Source: Magnolia sinica
Lineage: Eukaryota > Streptophyta > Magnoliopsida > Magnoliales > Magnoliaceae
NCBI RefSeq assembly: GCF_029962835.1
Contig: NC_080589.1
Span: 16,327,586-16,391,585, forward strand
DNA: 64,000 nucleotides
Direction: 5' to 3'
Shown: positions 49,995 through 60,641 of the stretch, piece after piece
Layout of the letters: every line of letters begins with the position of its first letter
Position numbering within the stretch: the stretch's first letter is position 1
Position numbers and translations under genes: made by a program
The notes under the pieces: generated by a model
Databases searched by the model: none
Seen by the model: the letters and a program-made list of their open reading frames with translations, nothing else
Told to the model about the DNA's origin: nothing

Positions 49995-50993
49995 TCATAG
50001 CCCAATTTTTATCTGATTGAGAGTAGTTTCGTTGATGTAATGGGTCGGCACCGGCATTTCCACCTCGAGTCTATAGCCAAACTCACGTACAATCTTATAT
50101 ATGAGTCAGTCGAATGGGAGCAAATCAGATGCTCTAGTGGAGTGTGCGGTAAGAACTATCTGTCGCAGAACATGCGTAGGCACGTACAACTTCTCTCCCT
50201 GCCCCACTTGGTACAGGAAATCTACCATCAGACGGGTGCACTCGCTGAAATTGCTCCACCTGGGGTACACATTGTACGTGAAGATGTGGTGGAGCAGGCG
50301 GAAGTCATCAGTCATATTGGTTGCTGGGAGGCTGTTATTTGGATTCCAGTGGGCCAGTTGTCCATAAAGGAATCGCGTGTTGTGATCCCTTTCACGTGCA
50401 CTCCTCAAATTCTTCTCGCTTGCATGGGCTTCGCCAAGCGGCATTCTCATAAGCCGAGCTATCAACCCAGCATCAATTGTGGCCTCCCGATCTCTACCTA
50501 CTGGGATCTTGAACTGTAAGGGCTCCAACATAGGCTCTCGAATGTGGGCGTAGAAGGCTTAGATTGTGCCCACATTTGCACGGTACTCACCCTCGAATAC
50601 AGGACCCCACCCGGCCTCGACCAGGTGGTCCATCACCAGATATTGCCCAAAGATCCTCTCATCCACATGAACTTCAAAAAAGACCCCGCGACCATGAAAT
50701 CTCCCATGAGATAGATCCGCCAGTTGGGCCCTTTCGAGGGGAGCCTGGGGATCACGCTCTCGCTTGGTCCTTATCTCCCGATCGACACTTGCACTAGTGG
50801 TGGCGCCTCTAGGCCTCCTTGAACGAGTAGGGCGACTAGGCCTGGCCTCATCCGTAGGAGTCCTCTTCTTCCCCATGAGATAAAGAAGCATAGAAATCGA
50901 GAAAATGGCCGTCACAAGCTCGAATAGAGCCATTGGAGTGGAATGATAGGTGGAAATAGGATGGGTTGTTGAACTTGAAGGTATGTGAGACAC
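49995..50993 (-). CDS. Extra ORF in the Tekay-type element, resembling plant 'putative transposon protein' families
   Basis: A single minus-strand frame of 333 codons runs from the ATG at 50993 to the TGA at 49995-49997, with two internal stops (50559 and 50106). The N-terminal 30 residues include a hydrophobic stretch (FELVTAIFSISMLLYLMG), followed by a basic Arg/Pro/Thr-rich segment. Then comes RIFGQYLVMDHLVEAGWGPV, FYAHI, and a tail with NMTDDFRLLHHIFTYNVYPR and SECTRLMVDFLYQV. The order 'E-x-GW-x-P-V, FYAxI, then a helical region' resembles a plant-specific family often annotated as putative plant transposon protein. That match is from memory and unproven. It occupies the place of gag and protease, so the element is chimeric. 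Confidence 0.55.
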
Positions 50994-51739
50994 AAATGAG
51001 AGGTTTTTGCACTCAAATCGAAGGAAAAGAGAGACATAGGAGGGGGTTTTGGTGGAAAATGATGGAGGGGTGTGTGTGTTGAGGGAAAACGATGAAATGG
51101 GTGGATGGAGGGGAGATTTGAGAGAGAAATAAAGGTTTTTAAAGAAAAATGAGAGCTTAGAGGGGTAGGTTATGAAGAGGGGGTGTGTTAGGAGGGGTTA
51201 TAACCGACCCACCCTACATCAGTGGGCCATACAACGCCCTAGAGGCATCGGCCCGAACCGGCCCGCCAGCCAGCAAGGCCTCGCGGAACCGGCGAGGTCC
51301 TCGCCGGTCTTTGGACAATCCGGTGATGCCTCGCCGGTGGGGCGAGGTCCTCCTGCCCCCTGGACCCTAAAAACATGTGGGACCCACTCGAGGTCCCCGT
51401 GGAAGTGTCCCCTTTGGCCCCCGACTCCCTCTTGAGTCGTTTCAGGTCATTTCGAGTACTTTCTGATATAATTTCGCACTTCTCGATTGTTGAAGGCTGG
51501 GATTGGATAAATCATTGTCTAAACCCGTCGATTAACGGTCTAGGGGTGATCCGGGGTCGTCTCCAGTGACCACGGATGTGTACAGACCCGATCTCAGCGA
51601 TTATTTTCGGTAAATTTTGCTAATTGGCGAAACTGGGAAACCTAAGCTTGTCTCTACATTTATCTCACACCCACCTAGGTCTAAATGCATCAGCGCGCGT
51701 CGTGTGACCATAACCCAGGTCTGGTTTAATCCAAATCAT
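50994..51739 (-). other. Leader of the Tekay-type element
   Basis: About 750 bp between the primer site and the extra ORF. GA-rich near 51100-51170, and GC-rich with CGCCGGT/CCGGCC words at 51240-51360. No reading frame that I would defend. Confidence 0.6.
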
Positions 51740-51751
51740 GCTCTGATACCA
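51740..51751 (-). promoter_or_regulatory. Primer-binding site (tRNA-Met type) of the Tekay-type element
   Basis: gctctgatacca on plus reads TGGTATCAGAGC on minus, 3 bp from the inner edge of the 5' LTR. It matches the 3' end of plant initiator methionine tRNA as used by most Del/Tekay elements. Confidence 0.9.
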
Positions 51752-51754
51752 ACT

Positions 51755-54700
51755 TGTAACGCCCTGAAAATCGGGGGTCGAGCAGGTACCTAACTCCGGA
51801 GTTCCAACGCATCACTTATGCAACATAGATAATGATAATTTGATGTTATCTATGTTAGTGCATAAAACATGAATGAGATTAAGCTAAATCAGCAAATCAT
51901 ACTTCAGAGATAGTTGAATTTACACAAGTGGAAGACTGTGATAAGTGTATAAAATGTATAAACCATTGTAGGTCCCCAAAGTATGAACGCATTGTCAGGT
52001 CAAATAGTTACAAGTATTGTTTCAAAATATAAAATGTCAAAAAGTGATGGTCCACTACAAGTATAAGCCCTGAAGCCCTGTCGATCAGAACGGTCTATAG
52101 AAACCCGCCTGAATACTGCATATATGAGAATGCCTCCTCATCATCCTCAAAGTCCGGCTCCACCTCGCAGGCTGCGCCATCATCTAAAACTACAACAGAG
52201 TCTGGTTAGTATTTAAAACATCGTCCCGTGATGTGGGAGTAAGTGATCAACTCAGTGGAACAATAAAGCAAATGTTAACATGTTATCAATTCAGTCAAGC
52301 AGTAATGATAACGCAATACAACAATCAGGTCCTAAGTACTCTTGTTAATGTAAGAATGATATGAAATAATGATGCATGCCCTCGCCTGCGCTCCCTCAGT
52401 GACTTCATCTCACAATCGCGCATGAAACACTTTCTCAGTACTTGACCTTCTACGCCAAATGCACACATAATGCGGTGCATGAGCGTGATTACCAAGTTCT
52501 TATTAGTCCTTTTCATACAGCAGGATTAGGAAGCTAAGGTACCTCCCTTATATCAATTCCCAAACAATGATCCATTTTAGGGTCGTCAGTCCTAGTAAAT
52601 CCCATACGATGTTACGGTTCTAGGTCACTGCAAAGGGCTCGTCACCTTATCAGTGCAGGCCTAGTATGTACTCTTGTTGCTACGTAAGGGCTCGTCACCT
52701 CTACGCAATCTTAGAGTACGCTCGAGGTCTCTACAAAGGGCTCGTCACCTTATCAGTGTAGGTCGACAGCTCAAATACAGTGTCCCATACCACCGTATTC
52801 GGATCACGAGGCTGTGTTGCTCACTGGACACTACGGGGAGGCTCGTCACCCCAGCGTAAGCCGACAACTTGACCACGGTGTCCCATACTACCATGCCTGG
52901 CTCATGAGTCTTAGCGGATCGAGGTACCAAGGTTAAAGAGGTTTTCACTGGTGAGTTTGGTACCTTAGATTCAAGAAGTAGCGTCCATACATGGTGAACA
53001 TACATCGAGTCAATCGGGTTACTTGACGAGCTCGACTAGTACAAGCGCACCTCGAGTTGATTGACATGAAGGGCGTAAGCACTCCATATGGCCTAACCAC
53101 TGCCGACAACTAAAGTATGACTCGGGTTCATCGAACGCGTCTTGTGTGCCAAAAACAACCTCAGCCACCTAATCAAGATTTGTTACCGATTGTCTGGACT
53201 AAGTCATAGTCCTAATCACACTCAGTTACAGTTTATATATCACATATGATATGCACAGCAGCATTACACAACAATTCAACCATTTCAAGTATTTAGCATT
53301 TCCTGAAACACATAGTACACATGTTATCTTACCTAGGCATTACTTCCATAAATCACATAGTAGGAAGAAATATTACATAAAGGAAACTATAGTTATAAAG
53401 AAGGGGATTGAGAATCCTATCCCAACACTCTCATTTCAAACATTTAAACAAGCATTTCCTCTTACAGGCATTTTATCAAACACTTACACTGCACATACCA
53501 CATACATAGATTAATTTACTTAAGACGTATATTATTGCAAATCTTTTCGCATAGGAGTTGCAACACATACAACGATCATATATTACCAACATCCATCATA
53601 ACAAGTACTAATCATAATTTCATATTCATTTAGACATTTCAACAAACACTTAGTCTACACACTTCAACATACATGACGTATGTTGGTTATAACAGGTGTT
53701 AGGGCAAACCCTTTCACCACAGAGTTGTCACATATACAACAACCATATATCCACGACGAATAATCATGGCAAGCGCGAATCCAAATTTCATACTCATGCA
53801 ATCCTATCAACAAACACAAGAATACACTATATTCAACATAGTTCATATATATGTGTAAAGTGCAGGAAACAACGCGTCTAAACATGTGATAGCAATTCAA
53901 GTCAATCATAAATCATTAACTGACATTGAAAGCCTTGAAAACCATAACCTAAACATTTATAGTCCGCACTTTACACCGGTAAATGCATAACGGATTCATT
54001 TTAGACACTTAGCCTTTGTCAACGGTAGATTGGCGACCTACAATATGAAAATAGGTTAGCTATTCCATTACTTACAATGTTTGAAACACTATAACAGGTT
54101 AGTGTTAGGTTTTCTTACCTAAGTACAGAGTTAGAATCGCCGGAATAGCGATATAGAAGCGGTAGTTAAACCTGAGAAGCAATGGGATCGAATCCCAGGA
54201 GGAATCTCCAACTCACTTTCTGACTTTCTCTCTCTTTCCTTTCCTTTTCCTCTACTCTCTTTCTTAGGATTTTAGAATTCGTATGAAATATGAGAGAGAG
54301 AGTTTAAGGCCCTTATATAGACCCAGAACTGATGGGAATGGCCCCAGGGCCAAGGTATACTTAGGTTATATCCAAAGTGCATCTGTTTCAGCCCAACGGA
54401 GCACTTCTGATGGCCCCTTTTCTGCGTGCGGTCGAACTTAAGTTCCCTGACATTGGATCTAGGTGAGGCTGAGTTTTTGCTCCGATCAAATTTGCAGATC
54501 GACTGTGGCGGACCAGTTTCAGTTCAATGGTCACGGTCACTCGATCAGGGCCACAAGAACATTGCCATGTATGGGACATTTTTCCTGATCCAGTGGTGTA
54601 TTTGGGTCAGATTCTGACGGTTTGAATTCTTATATTTGGTGCGCAAGCGACACGACTCAGATTACTTAAATTCAGATTTTATTTCTAAAGATATTCATGT

Positions 54701-55099
54701 TTCTCACACACTTTGCTCCGGGCTCAAGTTGTGCACTTCTAGACACAATTAAGACTTGATTTTCGTGAGGGTTGTCAAGTCCAGTAATGCGGTCATAACT
54801 GTATAGCTTTGTAGTTATCAGACTTTCGACGTGCAGTCCAAGTCCAATATAGAGTTTCGGTGTGCTCCCGAGAGCAACCGAATTTAGGGATGGATTCTAG
54901 ATTTCAGGGTAATGTAGCGTCAATGATTCTACACGGTTTGGGTCTTACAGATCATATTTAAAGTGATTAGTACTAATTTCATAAGTAACCTAGTTTAGCA
55001 CTTGCTAATATTAACCTAATTTCTAAAGGTCTCGGTCCTGGGTGATTTCTGTCTGAGGTGGTATTCGGGTCCTTGTACGGATTTTTCCAAAACGTTACA
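51755..55099 (-). repeat. 5' LTR of the Tekay-type element
   Basis: 3345 bp, the same length as its partner. Minus-strand TATA (ccttatatag on plus at 54311-54320) is conserved. The outer edge meets the L1 sequence at 55100. Confidence 0.93.
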
Positions 55100-56646
55100 G
55101 GGTAGCCCTTACTCAACTTGAAAGGCTTGTAAGACACATGTTCCACTATTGATTTAACCCCTTGGCTGAGAACTTCAACAACGATGATAAACAAGCTGGG
55201 AGAAAGGGGGTCACCCTGCCTCAACCCTCTCGAGGACTTGAAGAAGTCAGAAGCCTCTCCGTTAACAAGGATGGAGAACCAGCAATTGGCCTAGCATTTT
55301 TCTACCAGTGTATCCATGAGGGGCTAAAGCCAAAACCATACAGCACCTTCTTCAGAAAATCCCAATTAACTCGGTCGTATGCTTTTTCCATGTCAAGTTT
55401 TAACATGAGATTACCTCCACGAACCTTTCTGTTAATTTCTCTAAAAGTTTCCTAGGCCAAGGCAATATTTCGGCCTTAAATGAAGGCACATTACTCAGGT
55501 GATATCAGGGAAGGCAGAAAGGGGGTCAGCCTGACTGTAATGATCGTCGCAAAAATCTTATACAAACAATTACACAAACTGATGGGCTGAAAGTCGGAGA
55601 GCCTCTTTGGGACCGAAGATTTTGGGATAAGGCAGATTAGAGACATAGTAATGGCCTTGGGAAATTCCCCACCCTCAAAAAGGTAGACCGCTGCCTTATG
55701 AAGGTCCTGACCGATTATATTCCAACAGCCCAGAAAAAACGCACCTAAGAAACCATCAAGACCTGCAGCACCGTTGATGGGGAGGGAGAGAACTGCCTGA
55801 TGTACTTCTTGATGGGAAGGGGGACACATCAGCTGAGCATTGTCTAAAGAAGAGATGAATCGAGGAATGGCTAAGAGGGGCTACGATAGGGGAGCGGGCG
55901 ATTGATCTTCATCCTTGAAGAGGTCCTGGAAATGCTTGACCACTTCAGATTTAATCTCTGCAGGCTCAACAATGTTCACACCAAAGCCCAACTTAATAGC
56001 CCTGATTTCATTTTTCCTCTGCTTACATTTTGCTGAGGTGTTAAAGAACTTGGTGTTCCTATCGCCCTCAGCCAACCAGTTATTTCTGAACTTTTTCTTC
56101 TAGAAAATTTTAGCCATGAGTTCTACATTGAACAGATTCTGTTGTACCGCAATAAATTCCTGCTGGGCACACGTGACTTGCTCGACCTCGCCTAAGACCT
56201 GTTGCAATTTGAATTCGGCCTCTTCTAGATCGCGTTCCGTTTGCTGCACCTGCTTGAAAATGTCACCAAACACCTGTTTATTCCATAATTTCAGCGCTGT
56301 TTTCACCTGAATAAGCTTTAGTTGTACGTTCAACAGAGGTTGAGGAGAGGCGACACCCTCCCAAGCGACTCTAACGACCTGCAAAAATGAATCATGCTGC
56401 ATCCACATTCTTTAAAATCTAAACGGCCTGGCAATGTAGTTGTTATGCTGATTTGGAAACTGGAGTGGTGCATGGTCTGAGGATGCTCGGGGGAGGTGCT
56501 TGACTTGGAAGCGAAGGAAGGAGCTTACCCAGTCAGCATTCAGAAGAACTCTGTCTAATCTAGCCCAGAATCTCGCGTTACCCGACTAGTTGTTGCACCA
56601 AGTAAAGCGGTTGCCTGTGAAACCCGCATCAATCAGCCCAGCTGAG
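55100..56646 (-). pseudogene. L1 ORF2 remnant: end of endonuclease, linker and reverse transcriptase
   Basis: On minus: GLIDAGFTGNRFTW near 56600 (end of the endonuclease), then a coiled linker (WNKQVFGDIFKQVQQTERDL near 56270), AEGDRNTKFFNTSAKCK near 56050, then RT with INGAAGLDGFLGAFF near 55760, LIPKSSVPKRLSDFQPISLC near 55610, and [13 protein letters not shown] near 55220. The RT continues in the other half with its YTDD box at 32919. Frameshifts near 55490 and 55230. The start of the endonuclease is missing because of 5' truncation. Confidence 0.87.
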
Positions 56647-56939
56647 TGTAATCAAGATTTGGGAGTATGTGAGGGCTTTCTAATTCAATACTAAGGGTTT
56701 CAAGGGCATAGCTAGGGCTTGTGAAGTGGATTCAAGGCTTGTTTGAATCAGTAACACTATCTGTTGTAATTTCTTCTTTCATAGTGCATTAATGGTCGCT
56801 TTGTGCCGTGATTTTTTTTCCAAAAGGGTTTTTCCACGTAAAATTTGGTTTGTTCTTGTTTGGACTTGGTTGTGTGATTGTGAGTACTTTGCTCGATTCA
56901 TCACTAGTTGTTTCTATGGTTTCCTACAATGTCAACCAC
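56647..56939 (+). mobile_element. Second half of the Copia-1 3' LTR
   Basis: Starts with the L1 target duplication and continues with LTR sequence: aacactatctgttgtaattt, then ttttttttccaaaagggttt and ccacgtaaaatttgg, a pattern common at copia R-U5 borders. The end at cctaca (~56939) is a guess. Confidence 0.65.
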
Positions 56940-57018
56940 TAAATTTTATTTTAAAATTGACTTCTAACCATTTTTTAATAAAACATGTTCTATTCAAAGA
57001 AATCAAAACCAACAAGGG

Positions 57019-57054
<36 letters not shown>
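57019..57054 (+). repeat. GA microsatellite
   Basis: (GA)n of about 36 bp within an AG-rich stretch to 57130. No gene in 56940-57148. Confidence 0.9.
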
Positions 57055-57056
<2 letters not shown>

Positions 57057-57345
57057 CAAAGAAAGATAAGTAGAAGTAGATTGGAAGAAGCGGAGAAAGC
57101 AAAGTAAAAGTAGAAAGGGAGAAGGATTTTGAAAAAGAAAAAAGAGTCTTACATGACTTCCTCTACACATGTAATTTCCTCCACATATGTGGAGACTTGA
57201 AACCCCTCTTTATCACTTCTCCTAAAGCGGGAGGATGGTAGTGACAACACAGGCTTAGTGCACAATTTATGAAAAATAACCTTTGTAAGTGGCTTGGTGA
57301 AGATACCTGCGACCTGTTGTGAAGAAGAAATAAATTGTGTAACTA

Positions 57346-57535
57346 TCCGCAGTCTCATGTTCCTAGATAGAGTAGGCCTTGGCAATTTTCGGATGGTCTA
57401 CGACGTCGCCTTCTTTCTTTTGTTGCTCTTATGATAGGCGGGCCCTTTCCCCTTTTTGTCGATTGGGCATGCCCGAATGTCCAGTTGTAAAGAGTTCTCC
57501 TTTACCTAATGAAAATCAATTTTGACAAAATAAAT
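57346..57535 (+). mobile_element. 190-bp retroposed insert in Copia-2
   Basis: An insert of about 190 bp lies between two exact 18-bp copies of AAATAAATTGTGTAACTA (57328-57345 and 57536-57553). Removing it restores the copia RNase H reading around VTQFISS. It ends in an A-rich tail (gacaaaataaat), as target-primed insertions do. No tRNA-like A/B boxes are evident, so it may be the truncated 3' end of a LINE or a small unknown SINE. Confidence 0.75.
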
Positions 57536-57934
57536 AAATAAATTGTGTAACTAGAACACCCAATGCGATCTTTTCCCAAACAAAATGGTAATCAATCTCA
57601 ATGTGCTTTGTACATATGTATGAAACACCGAATTTACAGGGAGATGCAGAGCACTTAAATTGTCACAGAAAATAAGAAGAGGTTGATGCAGGTACACCAT
57701 GATGTCACATAAAACATATGAGATTCATGTTATGTCATCAGCATTAAATGCAAGAGCGCGGTACTCAACATTGACACTAGATCGAGCAACTATGAGCTAT
57801 TTTTAGTTGCCCAAGAGAAATAATTAGATCCTACATAAATACAATATCATGTTGTAGACCGTTGGGTAAGGGCATATCCTACCCAATTAGCATATGAGAA
57901 CCTGTATAGGCTAAGAAAAGATAAAGAGGCAATT

Positions 57935-58593
57935 TGATTTAGAGAGGGCCGCAGACACTTTCATGTCTAAGATGGATCAGAGAAGGCCCGATCAGAGACA
58001 GAAATCATCAAGACCGTCAGAACCATAAAACAGGCATATCTCGCAAATCGGAATGAGTTACTCGACGTACCATATATGATTTTGGGGTAGAACGAGCTAA
58101 TTTAGCCAACCAACCTGGCTATGCCAGGTTGCCCATGCCGAAATTTGCGAGATTCCATCCTATTGACGGTGAAATTCCATGTTTAGTTCCGTTTTTACTA
58201 TAAATAGTAAGTTTTAGTTTGATTATAACTCTTCATTCGTTGGCCTTTAGAAGTTGTGTCCAACATGAAAAGTGCTTAGAATAATTAGGAGAAAACGTGG
58301 TTAAGCCACATATGAAACTTACTATAAAAAGTAATTTTACTATTTATAGTAAGTTGCGAATTTATAGGAGTTTTAATTTTAGTTTGCTTCTGATTTCTTT
58401 CTTATTGCTTGGTACCCCTATTTAAAGGGTTGTGAACTTGTTTTTATGGATCAATTAATCAGTTTCGAATTTCTTAGAATTTATTTCTATTTTCTGCTTT
58501 CTTTCCTCGTGGATTCGAGAAGTCTCTGTGAGGAGTCCAGAGAAGCTCCGTGGATTCGAAGTAGTTATCCTCATCACGTTCATCCCTGCGTCA
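57935..58593 (+). repeat. 5' LTR of the small gypsy element
   Basis: 659 bp. A TATA-like ctatttaaag lies near 58419 and a short imperfect repeat 'tactataaatagtaa/tactatttatagtaa' is present. Followed by the primer site at 58596. Confidence 0.92.
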
Positions 58594-58626
58594 ATTGGTA
58601 TCAAAGCGAGGATTCCCCTCGGGCCA

Positions 58627-59965
58627 ATGGCAAACAATGAAGGTATGAATCAAAATCCTGTGGACGGTGATCCAGGGATTCGTTATCTTTTGAAAAGAAT
58701 GGAAGATTTCCACTGGGAGAGTCAGTTGACTATGCAAGGGCTGCAAGCAACCCTCAACCATATTGCGGATGCACTAATTCCGCCCCGAGCTCAAAGTGAT
58801 GCTCAACCGCCCGTGGCCACTGTACGACACAACCTCAATTTCTGCAAAGCACCATTAGATGATAGTAAATCACAGGCCACCACTTGGATCATAAGGAAGC
58901 CGTTATACATGCCAAAGGTAGAAATAGTATTACAGCGAGACAACATCTTTCAAACAAGGAGCACTACATACAAAAAAGTCTGCAATGTGATCATCGATGT
59001 CAGGAGTGATGAGAATTTCGTGTCGAAAATAATGGTGGAAAAGCTACAACTGAAAACAGAAAGACACCCATCTCCATACACGATTGGATGGATCAAGGAG
59101 GTCAACAAAACAGAGATAACTAAACGATGTCGTATATCATTTTCCATTGGTAAATATTATAAGGATGAAGTAATGTGTGACGTGGTCGACATGGAAGCTT
59201 GTCACATGTTACTTGGCCAACCCTGGCAAAATAATATTAATGCTACACATAGGGATCGGGATAACCTATTTATCTTTATTAAAGATGGTAAAAAGATTAT
59301 CCTTGCCCCTATGGGAAGAGAGAACCAACCCAAGACTTCTAAAGTGGAGGGACAATCTCTCACAACTGAACAGGTTTTTGTTAGACAATCTGAGGAAACA
59401 AGAGATATATATTCATTAGTTGAAAAGAAAAAATATGTGGAGCCTGTGAATATCCCAGAAGATTTGAAACCAGTGTTGCAGGAGTTCAAGACAAATGTGT
59501 TCGATGAACTCCCTAATAAATTGTCTCCTAAATGAGATATACAAAACCACATCGATCTTGTCACAGGGATAAGTCTGCTTAATTGCCCATATTATCAGAA
59601 GGAATGTGAAATCTTGAATGCAGAAGTGAAGGAACTGATTCATACTAGCCAAGTCAAGGAGAGCATAAGTACATGTATTGTGTCAACTCAAGAGCCTAAT
59701 GTCATGTACAAGGAAATGGCTAATAAACATCGGTATCAAAAGTTATCTCAAAATCATGAACCAAGTCCCTTGAGTAACTTGAGGATGAGTTTTTTCCAAG
59801 CAGAGAGGTCTGATGTAGGACATGTCATAGATACATTCCTAGCATGGTTGGACCAAAGGAAGGTGGACTATAAATTAATCGTAACTTTTGATCCATGAAT
59901 CTTTACTGCACACCAGACCGAGTATTATGAACCGAAGCAACACGAGAACTCAAGGACGAGTTCTT
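58627..59965 (+). pseudogene. gag-protease fused to a pol remnant in the small gypsy element
   Basis: The ATG at 58627 (MANNEGMNQNP) begins a frame open to a TGA at 59533. The first part is a short gag-like region (RMEDFHWESQLTMQGLQATL). Next comes a retropepsin-like domain (CNVIIDVRSDENFVSKIM, then ACHMLLGQPWQ) whose expected DSG/DTG reads DVRSDE. The linker before RT follows (LQEFKTNVFDELPNKLSPK). After the stop, the frame has the first RT residues (DIQNHIDLVTG, YYQKECEILNAEVKELI) and then jumps at about 59690 to YKEMANKHRYQKL, which belongs to the C-terminal part of integrase. The missing middle is about 2.5-3 kb compared with complete relatives. Confidence 0.8.
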
Positions 59966-59981
59966 TTGAAGTGGAGGAGAC

Positions 59982-60641
59982 TGATGTAGAGAGGGCCGCA
60001 GACACTTTCATGTCTAAGATGGATCAGAGAAGGCCCGATCAGAGACAGAAATCATCAAGACCGTCAGAACCATAAAACAGGCATATCTCGCAAATCGGAA
60101 TGAGTTACTCGACGTACCATATATGATTTTGGGGTAGAACGAGCTAATTTAACCAACCAACCTGGCTATGCTAGGTTGCCCATGCCGAAATTTGTGAGAT
60201 TCTATCCTATTGACGGTGAAATTCCATGTTTAGTTCCGTTTTTACTATAAATAGTAAGTTTTAGTTTGATTATAACTCTTCATTCGTTGGCCTCTAGAAG
60301 TTGTGTCCAACATGAAAAGTGCTTAGAATAATTAGGAGAATAACGTGGTTAAGCCACATATGAAACTTACTATAAAAAGTAATTTTACTATTTATAGTAA
60401 GTTGCGAATTTATAGGAGTTTTAATTTTAGTTTGCTTCTGATTTCTTTCTTATTGCTTGGTACCCCTATTTAAAGGGTTGTGAACTTGTTTTTATGGATC
60501 AATTAATCAGTTTCGAATTTCTTAGAATTTATTTCTATTTTCTGCTTTCTTTCCTCGTGGATTCGAGAAGTCTCTGTGAGGAGTCCAGAGAAGCTCCGTG
60601 AATTCGGAGTAGTTATCCTCATCACGTTCATCCCTGCATCA
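59982..60641 (+). repeat. 3' LTR of the small gypsy element
   Basis: 660 bp, partner of 57935-58593, followed by CAATT and then the interrupted Copia-2. Confidence 0.92.

Larger units (their letters stand above)
32955..55099 (-). mobile_element. Tekay/Del-type gypsy chromovirus, chimeric interior, split by an Athila element
   Basis: Two LTRs of exactly 3345 bp (32955-36299 and 51755-55099) both run TGTAACG...CGTTACA. On the minus strand the order is 5' LTR (right), a tRNA-Met-type primer site (51740-51751), an unrelated ORF (49995-50993), a partial pol, a polypurine tract (36301-36316) and the 3' LTR (left). Flanks are GGGCA (32950-32954) and GGGTA (55100-55104), a 5-bp duplication with one change. 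gag, protease and the main RT domain are missing. A chromodomain-like end and the LTR termini place it in the Tekay/Del chromovirus group. Confidence 0.88.
30688..56646 (-). mobile_element. L1-type LINE (minus), split by a gypsy element
   Basis: The two halves are 30688-32954 (3' part) and 55100-56646 (5' part). The minus-strand 3' end has an A tract (T's at 30689-30696) after AATGAATATATCTTCACT, a typical plant L1 end. The target duplication is TGTAATCAGGATTT (30674-30687) against TGTAATCAAGATTT (56647-56660), with one difference. The 5' end lies inside the endonuclease domain, so the copy is 5'-truncated, as most L1 insertions are. Without the nested gypsy DNA its length is about 3.8 kb. 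Confidence 0.88.
1..56939 (+). mobile_element. Copia-1: outermost Ty1/copia retrotransposon, split by a CACTA and an L1 insertion
   Basis: The plus-strand copia polyprotein at 1-2112 stops at a CACTA element. Downstream sequence with a polypurine tract (GGTGGAGAT at about 30382) and a 3' LTR resumes at 30276. It stops again at an L1 insertion at 30688 and resumes at 56661. The resumed part has a stretch typical of copia LTR R-U5 regions ('aagggtttttccacgtaaa' near 56826). The 5' LTR and gag lie left of the window. The LTR start (~30397) and end (~56939) are estimates, because TG/CA ends are ambiguous and the 5' copy is not available. Continuity is supported by the two target duplications described for the inserted elements. 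Confidence 0.75.
57935..60641 (+). mobile_element. Small non-autonomous gypsy element, internally deleted
   Basis: LTRs at 57935-58593 (659 bp) and 59982-60641 (660 bp) both run TGAT(T/G)TAGAGAGGG to CATCCCTGC(G/A)TCA. There is an exact 5-bp duplication CAATT (57930-57934 and 60642-60646), a primer site TGGTATCAAAGC at 58596-58607 (one change from the tRNA-Met type) and a polypurine tract gaagtggaggagac at 59968-59981. The interior holds protease and a sliver of RT. RT core, RNase H and most of integrase are gone. The LTRs differ at roughly 10-12 positions by eye, so it is the youngest-looking insertion here. Confidence 0.93.
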
